64,000 bases of DNA from Luteimonas sp. MC1825 (GCF_014764385.1 NZ_CP061714.1:992001-1056000), one strand, 5' to 3'. Shown: positions 7,631-16,009, counted from the first letter of the stretch. The notes: generated by a model not told the origin, from the letters alone. Program-made: numbers and translations.

Positions 7631-8499
7631 TGAATCCGCATGAGACCTGGACCACCCTGGTATCGCCGACGCAACTGGCCGCCCGCCTGGGCACGCCCGG
7701 ACTCGTCGTCCTCGATGCGCGCTTTGCGCTCGCCACGGCCTCCGGTGCCGGCTCGGGCGAGGCGGACTGGCGCGTGGCGCATGTCCCGGGTGCGCACTAC
7801 GCGCATCTCGAACGCGATCTGTCGGGCGCGCATGCGCCGGGCGCGGGCCGGCATCCGTGGCCGGGCGAGGCGGCATTTGCGCGCACGTTGGCCGGGTGGG
7901 GTATTGCCGGAGACAGCCAGGTGGTCGTTTACGACGCCGCCGACGGGGCGTTCGCCGCGCGCGCGTGGTGCCTGCTGCGCCTGGCCGGGCATGCGGCGGT
8001 GGCGGTGCTCGATGGCGGCCTGGCCGCGTGGCGCGCGCAGGACCTGCCGCTCGATGCCGCCTCCCCCCTCGTTCCGCAGTCGGTGGCGCAGCCGCTGGCC
8101 TTTGACCGCAGCCGACTGTTCGATGCCGCGCGCGTGCAGGCGCATCTTGCGGAGGGCGGCCTGCTGCTCGATGCCCGCGCCGGCGAACGCTACCGCGGCG
8201 AAGTGGAGCCCATCGACCGCGTGGCCGGCCACGTGCCGGGCGCACGCTCGCGGCCCTACGCGGCCAACCTCGAGGACGGGCGCTTCAAGTCGTCCAAGCG
8301 ACTTGCGAGCGAGTTCTCCACGCTGCTCGACGGACGCCCGCCGGGCGACGTGGTGGCGATGTGCGGGTCCGGCGTGACGGCCTGCCACCATCTCCTGGCC
8401 ATGGCGCATGCCGGGCTTGATGGAGCCGGGCTCTACACCGGCTCATGGAGCGGCTGGATCGAGGATCCCGCGCGGCCGGTGGCCACCGGTTCCGGTTGA
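7630..8499 (+). CDS. sseA: Thiosulfate/3-mercaptopyruvate sulfurtransferase (two rhodanese domains)
   Basis: 289 residues from the ATG that overlaps the NUDIX stop. Two rhodanese domains are visible: an inactive first one (LVVLDARFALAT, VPGAHYAHLERDLSG) and a catalytic second one (GGLLLDARAGERYRGEVEPI, then the loop AMCGSGVTACHH). The loop reads CGSGVTA, the form found in mercaptopyruvate sulfurtransferases, rather than the CRKGVTA of thiosulfate sulfurtransferases, so transfer of sulfur from 3-mercaptopyruvate is favoured. The end lies 3 bases from the convergent enoyl-CoA isomerase gene. Confidence 0.88.
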   Translation: MNPHETWTTLVSPTQLAARLGTPGLVVLDARFALATASGAGSGEADWRVAHVPGAHYAHLERDLSGAHAPGAGRHPWPGEAAFARTLAGWGIAGDSQVVVYDAADGAFAARAWCLLRLAGHAAVAVLDGGLAAWRAQDLPLDAASPLVPQSVAQPLAFDRSRLFDAARVQAHLAEGGLLLDARAGERYRGEVEPIDRVAGHVPGARSRPYAANLEDGRFKSSKRLASEFSTLLDGRPPGDVVAMCGSGVTACHHLLAMAHAGLDGAGLYTGSWSGWIEDPARPVATGSG

Positions 8500-8502
8500 G
8501 CG

Positions 8503-9267
8503 TCACTTCTTGCCGAGGCGCTCCACCAGCGCTCGCAACCCTGCCTGGGTGTCGGGCGCGTACCAGTCTTCGATGAAGCGATCGAGACCGATGTGTTCCG
8601 GTTCCAGCGCCGCGAGCAGGTCGGCGCGGGCGATCGCGCGCGTGCGCAGCACCGGATCGCGCGGCAGCTGCAGCAGCGCTTCGAGCCACGCGCGGGCGCG
8701 CACCACGACCTCGTCGATCTCCGCCAGTTCGTCGACCAGCCCGATCGCCAGCGCGCGCTCCGATTCCACCAGTTCGCCGCCCACCAGCAGCCGCTCGGCG
8801 CGGTTGACGCCGACCGCGCGGCGCAGCAGGCGCTGGATGCCCTCCGGCGCCACCAGCCCCACCTGGGTCTCGTTGAGGCCGATGCGGTACCCGCCGCTCG
8901 CCATCACCCGGTAGTCGCAGCACAGCGCGAGCACGCAGCCGCCGGCGGGCGCGTGCCCGGCCAGCGCCGCGGCGACCGGCACCGGCGACAGCGCGAGCGC
9001 GCGGGCCGCGGCGAAGAACTCCGTCCACGCGGCGCCAACTTCGTCCGGCGACTGCAGCGACATCAGGTACGGCACGTCGAGGCCGGCGGAGAACACCTTC
9101 GGTCCACCCGACAGCACGATGCCGGCCGCGCCCGCGGCCACGGCCGCCGGCACCGCGTCCGCGATCGCCCGGCAGAGCTCGGGGTTCAGCGCATTGACCG
9201 GCGCGCGCGCAAGCCGCAGTTCGATGATGGCGCCGTCGTGGCGGATGGTGTCGATGATGGCCGGCAT
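8503..9267 (-). CDS. Delta3-delta2-enoyl-CoA isomerase-like crotonase
   Basis: 254 residues of the crotonase fold. GHAPAGGCVLALCCDYRVMA and YRIGLNETQVGLVAPEGIQ closely resemble mitochondrial-type enoyl-CoA isomerases, in which the single catalytic Glu lies in the NET segment and the first hydratase Glu is missing, as here (GGCVLAL rather than GGGLEL). It would move 3-double bonds to position 2 during breakdown of unsaturated fatty acids, complementing the hydratase at 4992-5774. Single gene, divergent from the copper chaperone. Confidence 0.8.
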   Translation of the reverse strand: MPAIIDTIRHDGAIIELRLARAPVNALNPELCRAIADAVPAAVAAGAAGIVLSGGPKVFSAGLDVPYLMSLQSPDEVGAAWTEFFAAARALALSPVPVAAALAGHAPAGGCVLALCCDYRVMASGGYRIGLNETQVGLVAPEGIQRLLRRAVGVNRAERLLVGGELVESERALAIGLVDELAEIDEVVVRARAWLEALLQLPRDPVLRTRAIARADLLAALEPEHIGLDRFIEDWYAPDTQAGLRALVERLGKK

Positions 9268-9307
9268 GCGGATGCTCGTAAGCGGATCGGGCCGATATCA
9301 TAGGCAC

Positions 9308-9766
9308 ATGGACAAGATGCTTCGCTCCCTGCCGCTTGCGCTCGCGCTGCTCGCACTGGCCCCCTCGGCGGCCGCGCAGGACGCCGCCGCCGGCTGCCTG
9401 CCGCGCGTGGTCGACGGCTGGCTGCGGCCGCCACCGGTGCCGATGCCGATGCTGGCCGGCTTCGCGCGCATCGTGAATCCCTGTGCGACCGCGGTGCAGG
9501 TCGTTGCGGCCTCGGGCGCCGGATTCGGCCGTGTCGAGATCCACGAGACCACGCTGGCCGACGGCGTGAGCCGCATGCGCGCGGTGCCGTCGCTTGCGAT
9601 CGCCGCGGGTGGCGAGGCCGTGCTGGAGCCCGGGGGCCTGCACCTCATGCTGATGCGTCCGGTCGCCACCCCGGCTGCCGGCCAACGCGCGGTGCTGCGG
9701 TTCGTGCTCGCCGACGGCCGCACCATCGAGGGCGCATTCGAGGTGAGGTCTCCCCGCGCACGCTGA
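9308..9766 (+). CDS. Periplasmic copper chaperone, PCu(A)C family
   Basis: 152 residues with a signal peptide (MDKMLRSLPLALALLALAPS). The copper motif H-x10-M-x21-H-x-M is exact: H79, M90, H112 and M114. Proteins of this kind carry Cu(I) in the periplasm, often to the CuA site of cytochrome oxidase. Start chosen at the ATG giving the signal peptide; 40 bases separate it from the divergent isomerase gene. Nothing in the neighbourhood is a cytochrome oxidase gene. Confidence 0.88.
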   Translation: MDKMLRSLPLALALLALAPSAAAQDAAAGCLPRVVDGWLRPPPVPMPMLAGFARIVNPCATAVQVVAASGAGFGRVEIHETTLADGVSRMRAVPSLAIAAGGEAVLEPGGLHLMLMRPVATPAAGQRAVLRFVLADGRTIEGAFEVRSPRAR

Positions 9767-10133
9767 GCGGGCCGGTGGCGGGCAGCGCGAAGGGCCGAAG
9801 TACCGGTCGCCTGCATGCGCCTGTGCGGATGTGGAACACGTCGCCGGCCGCCGCCGGGCCGCCGTTGCCCGCGCCATGGCGCGCTCCGGGCAGCCTGCGC
9901 CCCCGGCTTCTGCGCGCCGCCTGCCAGCGCGTGCTGCAGGAATGAAACGTATTGCCTGCGCTGGCTCGCCCGTGGCCATGCCTGCGGTCCAGGCGCCGCG
10001 TAAAAAATCACTGGAATCAGTTGCTTGCATCTCCTTTCCGGAGTTGGCATCGATCCTGCAAAGGATGATCCGTGGCGCCATCCACGCGGACCTCCCCACG
10101 CGAGACGGCGCGACATCCCCCAAGGAGAACGAG
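9767..10133. other. Intergenic region upstream of the amyloid-like operon
   Basis: 367 bases without a credible gene; codon patterns are poor and no start with a ribosome site opens a plausible protein. It holds a 12-bp palindrome GCGCCATGGCGC (9871-9882), an AT-rich patch GTAAAAAATCACTGG near 10000, and a -24/-12 promoter at 10045-10060. Enhancer sites for the sigma-54 activator encoded at 14195 are expected here but cannot be pinned down. Confidence 0.6.
10045..10060 (+). promoter_or_regulatory. Sigma-54 (-24/-12) promoter of the amyloid-like operon
   Basis: TGGCATCGATCCTGCA matches the consensus TGGCACG-N4-TTGCW at 13 of 16 positions counting the free ones, with GG and GC separated by exactly 10 bases. 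It lies 73 bases before the first gene and the operon ends with a sigma-54 activator gene that keeps the GAFTGA motif. Start of transcription is expected near 10071. Confidence 0.75.
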
Positions 10134-11060
10134 ATGCGCATCCGTAAGAGCATGATGGCCGTGGCGGTGTTGTTGGGTATCGGCATGACGGCGCCGGGTT
10201 GGGCCCAGGACCAGACCGAAACCGGCCGCGGCGACAACAACGCGACGAACGAAGAAGACAACAGCAGCGGTGACAACCGCGACCACGCCGATGCCGCATT
10301 GGGCCTTGGCATGTCGAATGCCTCGGCAGCCAACGCCAGCACCGCGACCACCGAGGTCAACAGTTCGTTCAACAGCAACCGCGCGATCGCCAAGACCTAC
10401 CTCGAAGGCACGGTGACCGGCAACCTCATCTTCGGCATCGGCAACAGTGCCAGCAACAGCGGCGACGCCAGTGGCGCGCGCGGCGGCGATGGCGGCGAAG
10501 GACGCGGCGGGCGCGGCAGCGGCGGCGACGGTGACGGCGGCAACGGCGGCGACAGCGGTGACGGGTATGCCCTCAGCGGACGCGACGGCGATTCCGGCGC
10601 CATCGGCATGAACGGTGCGGGCAGCGATGCGGACTCGGATTCCACGGCCGATTCGCGCGCGCGCGCGCGTGAGCGCGGCGCGGGTGATGCGAGTTCCGAC
10701 TCGTCCGCCACGTCCGACAGCAGCGCGACCGCGGATGCGACCGCCACCGGCGGCGCGACCACGGCCAGCAACGACGGCAGCAGTGGCAACGCGAGCACCA
10801 CGTCCGGCACTGGCGGCAACGGCGGGTCCGGCACCGGCGGCGCGGGCAATGGCGGTGACGGCACCGGCGGCAGCGGCGGCGACGGCGGCAGTGGCGGCAG
10901 TGCCTGGGCCGACGCGGGCTCGTTCGACATGTCCAACTCGATGGATGGCACGGCCAATGCCGCTGCGGGGCTGATGGTGATGGCGCAGAACAGCGGCGCC
11001 TCCTCGTTGATCCAGCAGGGCGTGACGGTGCAGGCCAACCTCAGCGTGGGCGGTCCGTGA
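10134..11060 (+). CDS. Secreted low-complexity Gly/Asp/Ser/Asn-rich protein, likely amyloid-type subunit
   Basis: 308 residues; AAGGAG lies 6 bases before the start. After a signal peptide (to about WAQ, residue 24) come an acidic Asn/Asp stretch, a segment STATTEVNSSFNSNRAIAKT and EGTVTGN (about 69-97), two glycine-rich blocks (about 115-165 and 225-256) separated by an Asp/Ser-rich acidic block, and a C-terminal motif at 275-303: NAAAGLMVMAQNSG then LIQQGVTVQANL. That motif recurs in the next gene. The composition and the downstream export genes suggest a subunit of a Fap-like functional amyloid, but it is not clearly related to Pseudomonas FapC by eye and lacks its CxxC. Subunit role is inference. 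Confidence 0.6.
   Translation: MRIRKSMMAVAVLLGIGMTAPGWAQDQTETGRGDNNATNEEDNSSGDNRDHADAALGLGMSNASAANASTATTEVNSSFNSNRAIAKTYLEGTVTGNLIFGIGNSASNSGDASGARGGDGGEGRGGRGSGGDGDGGNGGDSGDGYALSGRDGDSGAIGMNGAGSDADSDSTADSRARARERGAGDASSDSSATSDSSATADATATGGATTASNDGSSGNASTTSGTGGNGGSGTGGAGNGGDGTGGSGGDGGSGGSAWADAGSFDMSNSMDGTANAAAGLMVMAQNSGASSLIQQGVTVQANLSVGGP
10478..10905 (+). repeat. GGC-rich degenerate tandem repeats inside the subunit gene
   Basis: Two clusters, about 10478-10560 and 10805-10905, are built from imperfect 6-9 base units such as GGCGGCGAC, GGCGGCAAC and GGCACC, encoding Gly-Gly-Asp/Asn/Ser/Thr. Such units can change copy number by slippage and would alter subunit length without a frameshift. Confidence 0.6.
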
Positions 11061-11134
11061 CCTGAGCGTCTGACCGGATGTGTGCGCCGCGGCATGTCCG
11101 CGGCGCACCCGCGCTGCGCCCAGGAGCAACCGCC

Positions 11135-11479
11135 ATGCCTGCTATCGCGATCTTGATCATGGCCGGCGCCGTTGCGCTGGCGTCACCGGCGCCGGATACG
11201 GCTGCCGTGGCCGGCCTCGGGCCGGTTGTCAGTGGGGACGCGCTGCAGATGCAATCGGGCAACGTCGGCCTGGATCCGGGCATCCTGGTCGAAGTCGACA
11301 ACGCCGGCACCGTGACCGGCAACGTCGCACACGACAACGTGACCGGCCAGAACGTGGTCGGTGGCGGCGCGTTCGGCAATGCCGCGGGCATCAGCACCGT
11401 GATCCAGAACAGCGGCAACAACGTGCTCATCCAGAACGGCACCGCGGTGAACGTGCAGTTCGGCGGACCGGCCCCGTGA
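11135..11479 (+). CDS. Small secreted protein sharing the amyloid-subunit C-terminal motif
   Basis: 114 residues from MPAIAILIMAGAVALASP, with CAGGAG 8-13 bases upstream and a short signal peptide. Residues 56-62 (NAGTVTG) echo the EGTVTGN of the preceding protein, and residues 82-109 (NAAGISTVIQNSG then LIQNGTAVNVQF) repeat its C-terminal motif almost position by position. It has no Cys in the mature part. By position and size it could be a nucleator or minor fibre component (FapB-like role), which is inference. Its stop overlaps the GTG of the protease gene. Confidence 0.65.
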   Translation: MPAIAILIMAGAVALASPAPDTAAVAGLGPVVSGDALQMQSGNVGLDPGILVEVDNAGTVTGNVAHDNVTGQNVVGGGAFGNAAGISTVIQNSGNNVLIQNGTAVNVQFGGPAP

Positions 11480-12183
11480 CGCCGCGCCTGGCCGCGCCGT
11501 GCCTCGTGCTGGCCGTCGCCGGCCTGCTGCAGGCGGCCGCACCGTGCGGCGCCAGCGGTTCACCTGCCGAGATCCGCGTACCCAACGGCGGCAGTTACGC
11601 AATTCGCGTCACCAGCCTCAAGGAGGCGCGCTACCGCACCACCATCCGCCAGCAATACGACTTCAGCTGCGGCTCCGCGGCGGTGGCCACGCTGCTCACC
11701 TACCAGTACGGCCAGCCGGTTGGCGAGGCCGACGTGTTCAAGGCGATGTACGCGCGCGGCGACCAGGCGCGCATCCGTCGCGAGGGTTTTTCACTGCTGG
11801 ACATGCGCGAGTACCTGCAGGCGCGCGGCTACGAGGCGGACGGCTTCGAACTGCCGCTCGACAAGCTGCTGGAAGAGGGCCTGCCGGCGATCATCCTGAT
11901 CAACGACCGCGGCTACCGCCACTTCGTGGTGGTCAAGGGCATGCGCGACGGGCGCGTGCTGCTCGGCGACCCGGCGCGTGGCACGCGGTTGCTCAAGCGT
12001 GGCGACCTCGAGCGGCTGTGGGACAACCGGGTGTTGTTCGTCGTGCACAACCGCCGCGAGCTCGCGGCATTCAACGCTTCACGCGACTGGCGCGCCGCGC
12101 CATTGGCGCCCATCGCCCTGGCCGTGCAGCGGCAGGGACTTCAGGACGTGGTGCTGAGCCGCCGCGGACCGGGGGATATCTGA
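11476..12183 (+). CDS. fapD: Exported C39-family cysteine protease, FapD-like
   Basis: 235 residues from a GTG overlapping the preceding stop (GTGA). A signal peptide precedes the C39 papain-like domain: catalytic C65 in RQQYDFSCGSAAVATLLTYQ, H149 in DRGYRHFVVVKG and D165 in LLGDPARG. Free-standing periplasmic C39 proteases of this shape are found in Fap operons, where FapD is needed for export of the amyloid subunits; C39 domains otherwise cut leader peptides in ABC exporters, which is excluded here by the absence of an ABC transporter. It sits between subunit-like genes and the outer-membrane channel, as in fap clusters. Confidence 0.75.
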   Translation: MTPRLAAPCLVLAVAGLLQAAAPCGASGSPAEIRVPNGGSYAIRVTSLKEARYRTTIRQQYDFSCGSAAVATLLTYQYGQPVGEADVFKAMYARGDQARIRREGFSLLDMREYLQARGYEADGFELPLDKLLEEGLPAIILINDRGYRHFVVVKGMRDGRVLLGDPARGTRLLKRGDLERLWDNRVLFVVHNRRELAAFNASRDWRAAPLAPIALAVQRQGLQDVVLSRRGPGDI

Positions 12184-12185
12184 CC

Positions 12186-12701
12186 ATGAAGACGTTCTCG
12201 ACGAAACGCTGGATGTGGCATCTGCTGGTCACCGGGCTGCTTGCGGCCGGGGCGGTCGGCTGGTCGGCGCCCGCGGCATCGGCCGATGGCCTGCCGGCGG
12301 GCTGGACGCCGGTTGATGCGGACCGCCTGGCCACCCTGCGCGGAGGCTACGTGCTGCCGGGCGGGATGCTGGTGTCCTTCGGGTTCGAGCGCCAGGCGTG
12401 GGTCAACGGCGAGCTGGTGTCGTCGCTGCGCATCGAGGTCCCGGACGTGGCCAACATCACCGCGGCGCAGACGGATGAACTCGCGCGGCTGCGCGATACC
12501 CAGCTGGTGCAGGTGGGCGCGGGCAACGTGTTCGAGCCCGGCGTCGGCGCGGGGCTCGTGCTGCAGAACACGCTGGACGGCGCCGACATCCGCGTCATGA
12601 CCACGATCGAGGCGGGCACGACCGCGCTGGGAATGTTGCAGGCGGCCAATTTCGCCGACGCCATGGGCATGGCCGGCATCGGCGCCATCGGTACACCGTG
12701 A
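12186..12701 (+). CDS. Secreted accessory protein of the amyloid-like locus (FapE-like position)
   Basis: 171 residues, starting 2 bases after the protease stop. It has a signal peptide with a basic start (MKTFSTKRWMWHLLVTGLLA). The mature part contains DADRLATLRGGYVLPGGMLV, SFGFERQAWVNGELVSSLRI, a helix ITAAQTDELARLRDTQLV and GLVLQNTLDGADIRVMTTIE. The last weakly resembles the QNSG...LIQ motif of the two subunit-like proteins. The order subunits, protease, this gene, channel corresponds to fapE in Pseudomonas. Function unknown; a minor component or export factor is inferred from position. Confidence 0.6.
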   Translation: MKTFSTKRWMWHLLVTGLLAAGAVGWSAPAASADGLPAGWTPVDADRLATLRGGYVLPGGMLVSFGFERQAWVNGELVSSLRIEVPDVANITAAQTDELARLRDTQLVQVGAGNVFEPGVGAGLVLQNTLDGADIRVMTTIEAGTTALGMLQAANFADAMGMAGIGAIGTP

Positions 12702-12721
12702 GCCAACGGGGAGCGCAAGGC

Positions 12722-14089
12722 ATGGAGATGCGGATCGGGAGCGGGGCGCTGCCGCGCCGCCGCGGTGTTGTCCTGAGTTGGGCGATTTCACTGGCGCTGG
12801 TGCCGGTGCTGTCCGCGCGCGCAGGCGAGCCACTGCCTGTTGGCCAGGACGATGCCCGGCTGTCGGCACTCGAAGCGCGCGTCGAGGCCCAGGCGCGCGA
12901 AATCGAGGCCTTGCGCACGCAGGTGATGCACCAGCAGGCGGCCTGGGACGCGGCGACATCGGGCGTGGATGCGCTGGCCCTGGATGACTTCCGTGCCCGC
13001 GGCCCGGCCGGCCAGGCGGCGCCGGCGGGTGCGGCCGGGGACGCGATGGCAGCGCGCGGCGACGCACCGGGCGACACGCGCGTGGGCCAGGCGCCGGAAA
13101 CCTACGACCGGCCCCCCGAGGTGGCGCAGATCTTCGACCAGCCCGGCGTGCTGACGCCGAAGGGCAAGCTGATCCTCGAGCCCTCGCTGCAGACCGGCTA
13201 TTACGCCAACGACCGCGTGGCGTTGATCGGGTACACGATCATCCCGGCGATCCTCATCGGCCTGATCGACGTGCGCCAGGTGAAGACCACCAGCGTGACC
13301 GCCACCCTCGGTGCGCGCTACGGCCTGGGCAAGCGCTTCGAGGTGGAAGCGCGGGTGCCGTATGTCTACATCAAGGGCGACACCGTCAGCCGCGAGATCT
13401 TCACCGGCACCGCGCAGGACAGCGTGTTCACCTCCGACGGCCGCGGCGTGGGCGACATCGAGCTGAGCGCGCGCTACCAGCTGGCCAACCGCGGCCCCGA
13501 GCACCCGTACTACGTGCTGTGGCTGCGCTACAAGACGCGCACCGGCAAGGACCTGTTCGACGTGGTCACCGACTGCGTGACGCGCTGCGTGTCCAACGCC
13601 ACCGGCACCGGCCTGCCGCTGGAACTGCCGACCGGCAGCGGTTTCGCCGCCGTGCAGCCCGGCGTGACCTGGGTGTTCGCCTCCGACCCGGTGGTGTTCT
13701 TCGGCAGCCTGAGCTACCTGCACAACTTCGCGCGCGACGACCTCTCGCGGACCGTGCTGAGTGGCGCGCCGGAGGGATTCCCGCAGACCACCACGGAGTT
13801 CATCGGCGAGATCGATCCCGGCGACGTCCTCGGCTTCAACATCGGCATGGGCCTGGCGCTCAACGAGAAGGCCGCGATCAGCATCGGCTACGACCACAAC
13901 ATCATCGGCCGCGCGCGCCAGAACGGCAGCGACATGCCGGGCTCGGTGCGCATCGTGCTGGGCACGTTGCTGCTCGGCGCGACCTACCGCCTCAATGACC
14001 GCACCAGCCTGAACTTCGCGCTGGGCGCCGGCCTCACCCGTGATACGCCCGACCTGTCGCTCGTGGTGCGCGTACCCGTCGCGTTCTAG
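12722..14089 (+). CDS. fapF: Outer-membrane beta-barrel secretion channel, FapF-like
   Basis: 455 residues from ATG 12722; GTG 12698, which overlaps the previous stop, is an alternative. A signal peptide with basic PRRRG start is followed by a coiled coil at about 43-75 (DARLSALEARVEAQAREIEA), a Gly/Ala/Pro linker to about 125, the conserved PPEVAQIFDQPGVLTPKGKL and then a barrel built of alternating strands up to the terminal Phe (VVRVPVAF), the usual outer-membrane signature. FapF has this same build: N-terminal helical/coiled region that gates a beta-barrel pore exporting unfolded subunits. A metabolite-type outer-membrane transporter is the alternative, less likely given the neighbours. 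Confidence 0.72.
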   Translation: MEMRIGSGALPRRRGVVLSWAISLALVPVLSARAGEPLPVGQDDARLSALEARVEAQAREIEALRTQVMHQQAAWDAATSGVDALALDDFRARGPAGQAAPAGAAGDAMAARGDAPGDTRVGQAPETYDRPPEVAQIFDQPGVLTPKGKLILEPSLQTGYYANDRVALIGYTIIPAILIGLIDVRQVKTTSVTATLGARYGLGKRFEVEARVPYVYIKGDTVSREIFTGTAQDSVFTSDGRGVGDIELSARYQLANRGPEHPYYVLWLRYKTRTGKDLFDVVTDCVTRCVSNATGTGLPLELPTGSGFAAVQPGVTWVFASDPVVFFGSLSYLHNFARDDLSRTVLSGAPEGFPQTTTEFIGEIDPGDVLGFNIGMGLALNEKAAISIGYDHNIIGRARQNGSDMPGSVRIVLGTLLLGATYRLNDRTSLNFALGAGLTRDTPDLSLVVRVPVAF

Positions 14090-14194
14090 GCCCGTGACGT
14101 TTCCCCGGCCATGTCCGGTCGCGCGCGGGGCGTGCGTTGACTGCTGTGGACCGGAACGAGGCGTGACCCGGGGGGGCGGGAACGGAGCGACTGC

Positions 14195-15583
14195 ATGCCG
14201 AAAAGCGCGGAGGTGCGCGAGATTCTCCATTGGGTGGTCGCAGGGCGCGATGGCGACCATGCCTTCCCGGCGGGCGTGGTGGAGCGGGGATGGCAACCGC
14301 GACTGGTGACCGAGGCCGACCAGGTGCTCGGACTCCTGGCCGGCGCGAGCCCGCGCTGCCAGGTCGGGCTGATCGACCTGCGCGACTGCGACCGCCTCGG
14401 CGAGCGCGGGTTCGGCCACATCCTGCCGGCGCTTGCCTGCGGCGGGGTGGGCTGGGTGGCGGGGATCTCCTCGGGCCAGCTACGCATGGATCGCATCCGG
14501 CGGCTGGTGCTCGACCACTGCCACGACTACGTGGTACTGCCCTGCCACGACGACCTGCTGGCCATGGTGCTTGGCCATGCCTATGGCATGGCGGGGCTGG
14601 GCGACTGCGGCGGGGTCGGCCAGCCGGTGGCACCGCGCCCGGAAGGCATGATCGGCGACAGCCCGGCGATGCAGGCGCTGTACCGGCGCCTGCAGCGTGC
14701 GGCGATGACCGACGCGCCGGTGTTCATCAGCGGCGAGACCGGTACCGGCAAGGAACTGGCCGCCTCGGCCATCCATCGCCATTCATCGCGCCACGCCGGC
14801 CCGCTGGTCGTCATCAACTGCGGAGCGATTCCAGAGAGCCTGGTGCAGTCGGAGCTGTTCGGCTTCGAGCGCGGCGCGTTCACCGGTGCCAACCAGCGCA
14901 AGCTGGGACGCATCGAGCTCGCCCATGGCGGCACGCTGTTCCTGGACGAGATCGGCGACCTGCCATTGGAGTCCCAGGCGTCGCTGCTGCGTTTCCTCGA
15001 GCAGGGCACGCTGCAGCGCCTCGGGGGCCACGACGACATCCCCACCGATGCGCGGATCATCTGCGCGACACACGTCGACCTGGTAGCGGCGGTCGCCGCC
15101 GGGCGCTTCCGCGAGGACCTCTACCACCGCCTGCGCGTGATCGAGCTGGACATGCCGCCACTGCGTGAACGCGGCGCCGACATCGCGCTGCTCGCCGGCT
15201 GGGCGCTGGTGCGCCACGGCCGCGAAGGCGGCGGCCGCACCCGCGGTTTCAGCCGCGATGCACTGCGCGCGCTGCACGACCATGCCTGGCCGGGCAACGT
15301 GCGCGAACTCGTCAACCGCGTGCGCCAGGCCGTGGTGATGGCCGAGGGTCCCAGGATCAGCGCCCGCGACCTGCGCCTGGACAGCAGGGCATACGAACCG
15401 ACGACCCTGTCGGAGGCGCGCTCGGAGGGCGAGCGCATGGCGATCGAGCGCGCGCTGTTGCGCAATGGCCACCACCTGCAGGCCGCGGCGCGCGACTTGG
15501 CGATTTCCCGGGTCACGCTGTATCGGCTGATGATCCGCCATGGCCTGCGCGGCAGCAGGCTCGACGCCGCCGGAACCGGCTGA
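14195..15583 (+). CDS. Sigma-54-dependent transcriptional activator (VpsR-like)
   Basis: 462 residues. Residues 1-145 form a receiver-like domain without a clear phospho-Asp pocket (LIDLRDCDRLGERGFGHIL), recalling VpsR-type regulators that respond to c-di-GMP. The AAA+ domain follows at about 150-390: Walker A GETGTGKE, the sigma-54 contact loop FERGAFTGAN, Walker B TLFLDEIGDLP and arginine-finger segment FREDLYHRLRV. A Fis-type helix-turn-helix ends the protein (LQAAARDLAISRVTLYRLM). GAFTGA is intact, so contact with sigma-54 is expected. Position after the channel gene and the promoter at 10045 suggest it switches on this operon. Confidence 0.85.
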   Translation: MPKSAEVREILHWVVAGRDGDHAFPAGVVERGWQPRLVTEADQVLGLLAGASPRCQVGLIDLRDCDRLGERGFGHILPALACGGVGWVAGISSGQLRMDRIRRLVLDHCHDYVVLPCHDDLLAMVLGHAYGMAGLGDCGGVGQPVAPRPEGMIGDSPAMQALYRRLQRAAMTDAPVFISGETGTGKELAASAIHRHSSRHAGPLVVINCGAIPESLVQSELFGFERGAFTGANQRKLGRIELAHGGTLFLDEIGDLPLESQASLLRFLEQGTLQRLGGHDDIPTDARIICATHVDLVAAVAAGRFREDLYHRLRVIELDMPPLRERGADIALLAGWALVRHGREGGGRTRGFSRDALRALHDHAWPGNVRELVNRVRQAVVMAEGPRISARDLRLDSRAYEPTTLSEARSEGERMAIERALLRNGHHLQAAARDLAISRVTLYRLMIRHGLRGSRLDAAGTG

Positions 15584-15593
15584 CGCAGGCGCG

Positions 15594-16009
15594 TCAGCCG
15601 CCGGCGACGCTGCGCACGCCTTCGGGGAGCGCCGTGGGCCGGCCGCTTGCGCGCAGCACCCACACCATCACCACGTGCCCGTCGGCGTGCAGCACGCGGC
15701 CGTCGGCACTGGTGATGCGGTGGCCCAGGGTGACGCTGCTGCTGCCCACGCGGTCCGCCGTCAACTCGACCACGATCGACGACGGATAGGGAATCGGCTG
15801 GCGGTAGTTCATCTGCACCGCCGCGAGCAGCGGCGCGACCGCGTCGGTCACCCATTCCTCGCCCAAGGTCTCGAACCAGCGGATCCGCGCCTCTTCGAGA
15901 TAGGTCATGAAGTTGGAGTTGTTGACGTGGTTGAAGGCGTCCAGGTCGCGCCAGCGCAGTTCGATGGGCATGCGGTGGAGCAGCTTGCCGTGTTCTCCGG
16001 GAGCGTGGG

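Noticed and set aside
9871..9882. GCGCCATGGCGC palindrome as an activator site
   Set aside because: A 12-base GC palindrome is common by chance here and has no second copy upstream of the promoter.
11476..12183. The C39 protease as part of a bacteriocin exporter
   Set aside because: No ABC transporter or double-glycine precursor is near, the domain is free-standing with a signal peptide, and a FapF-like channel follows.
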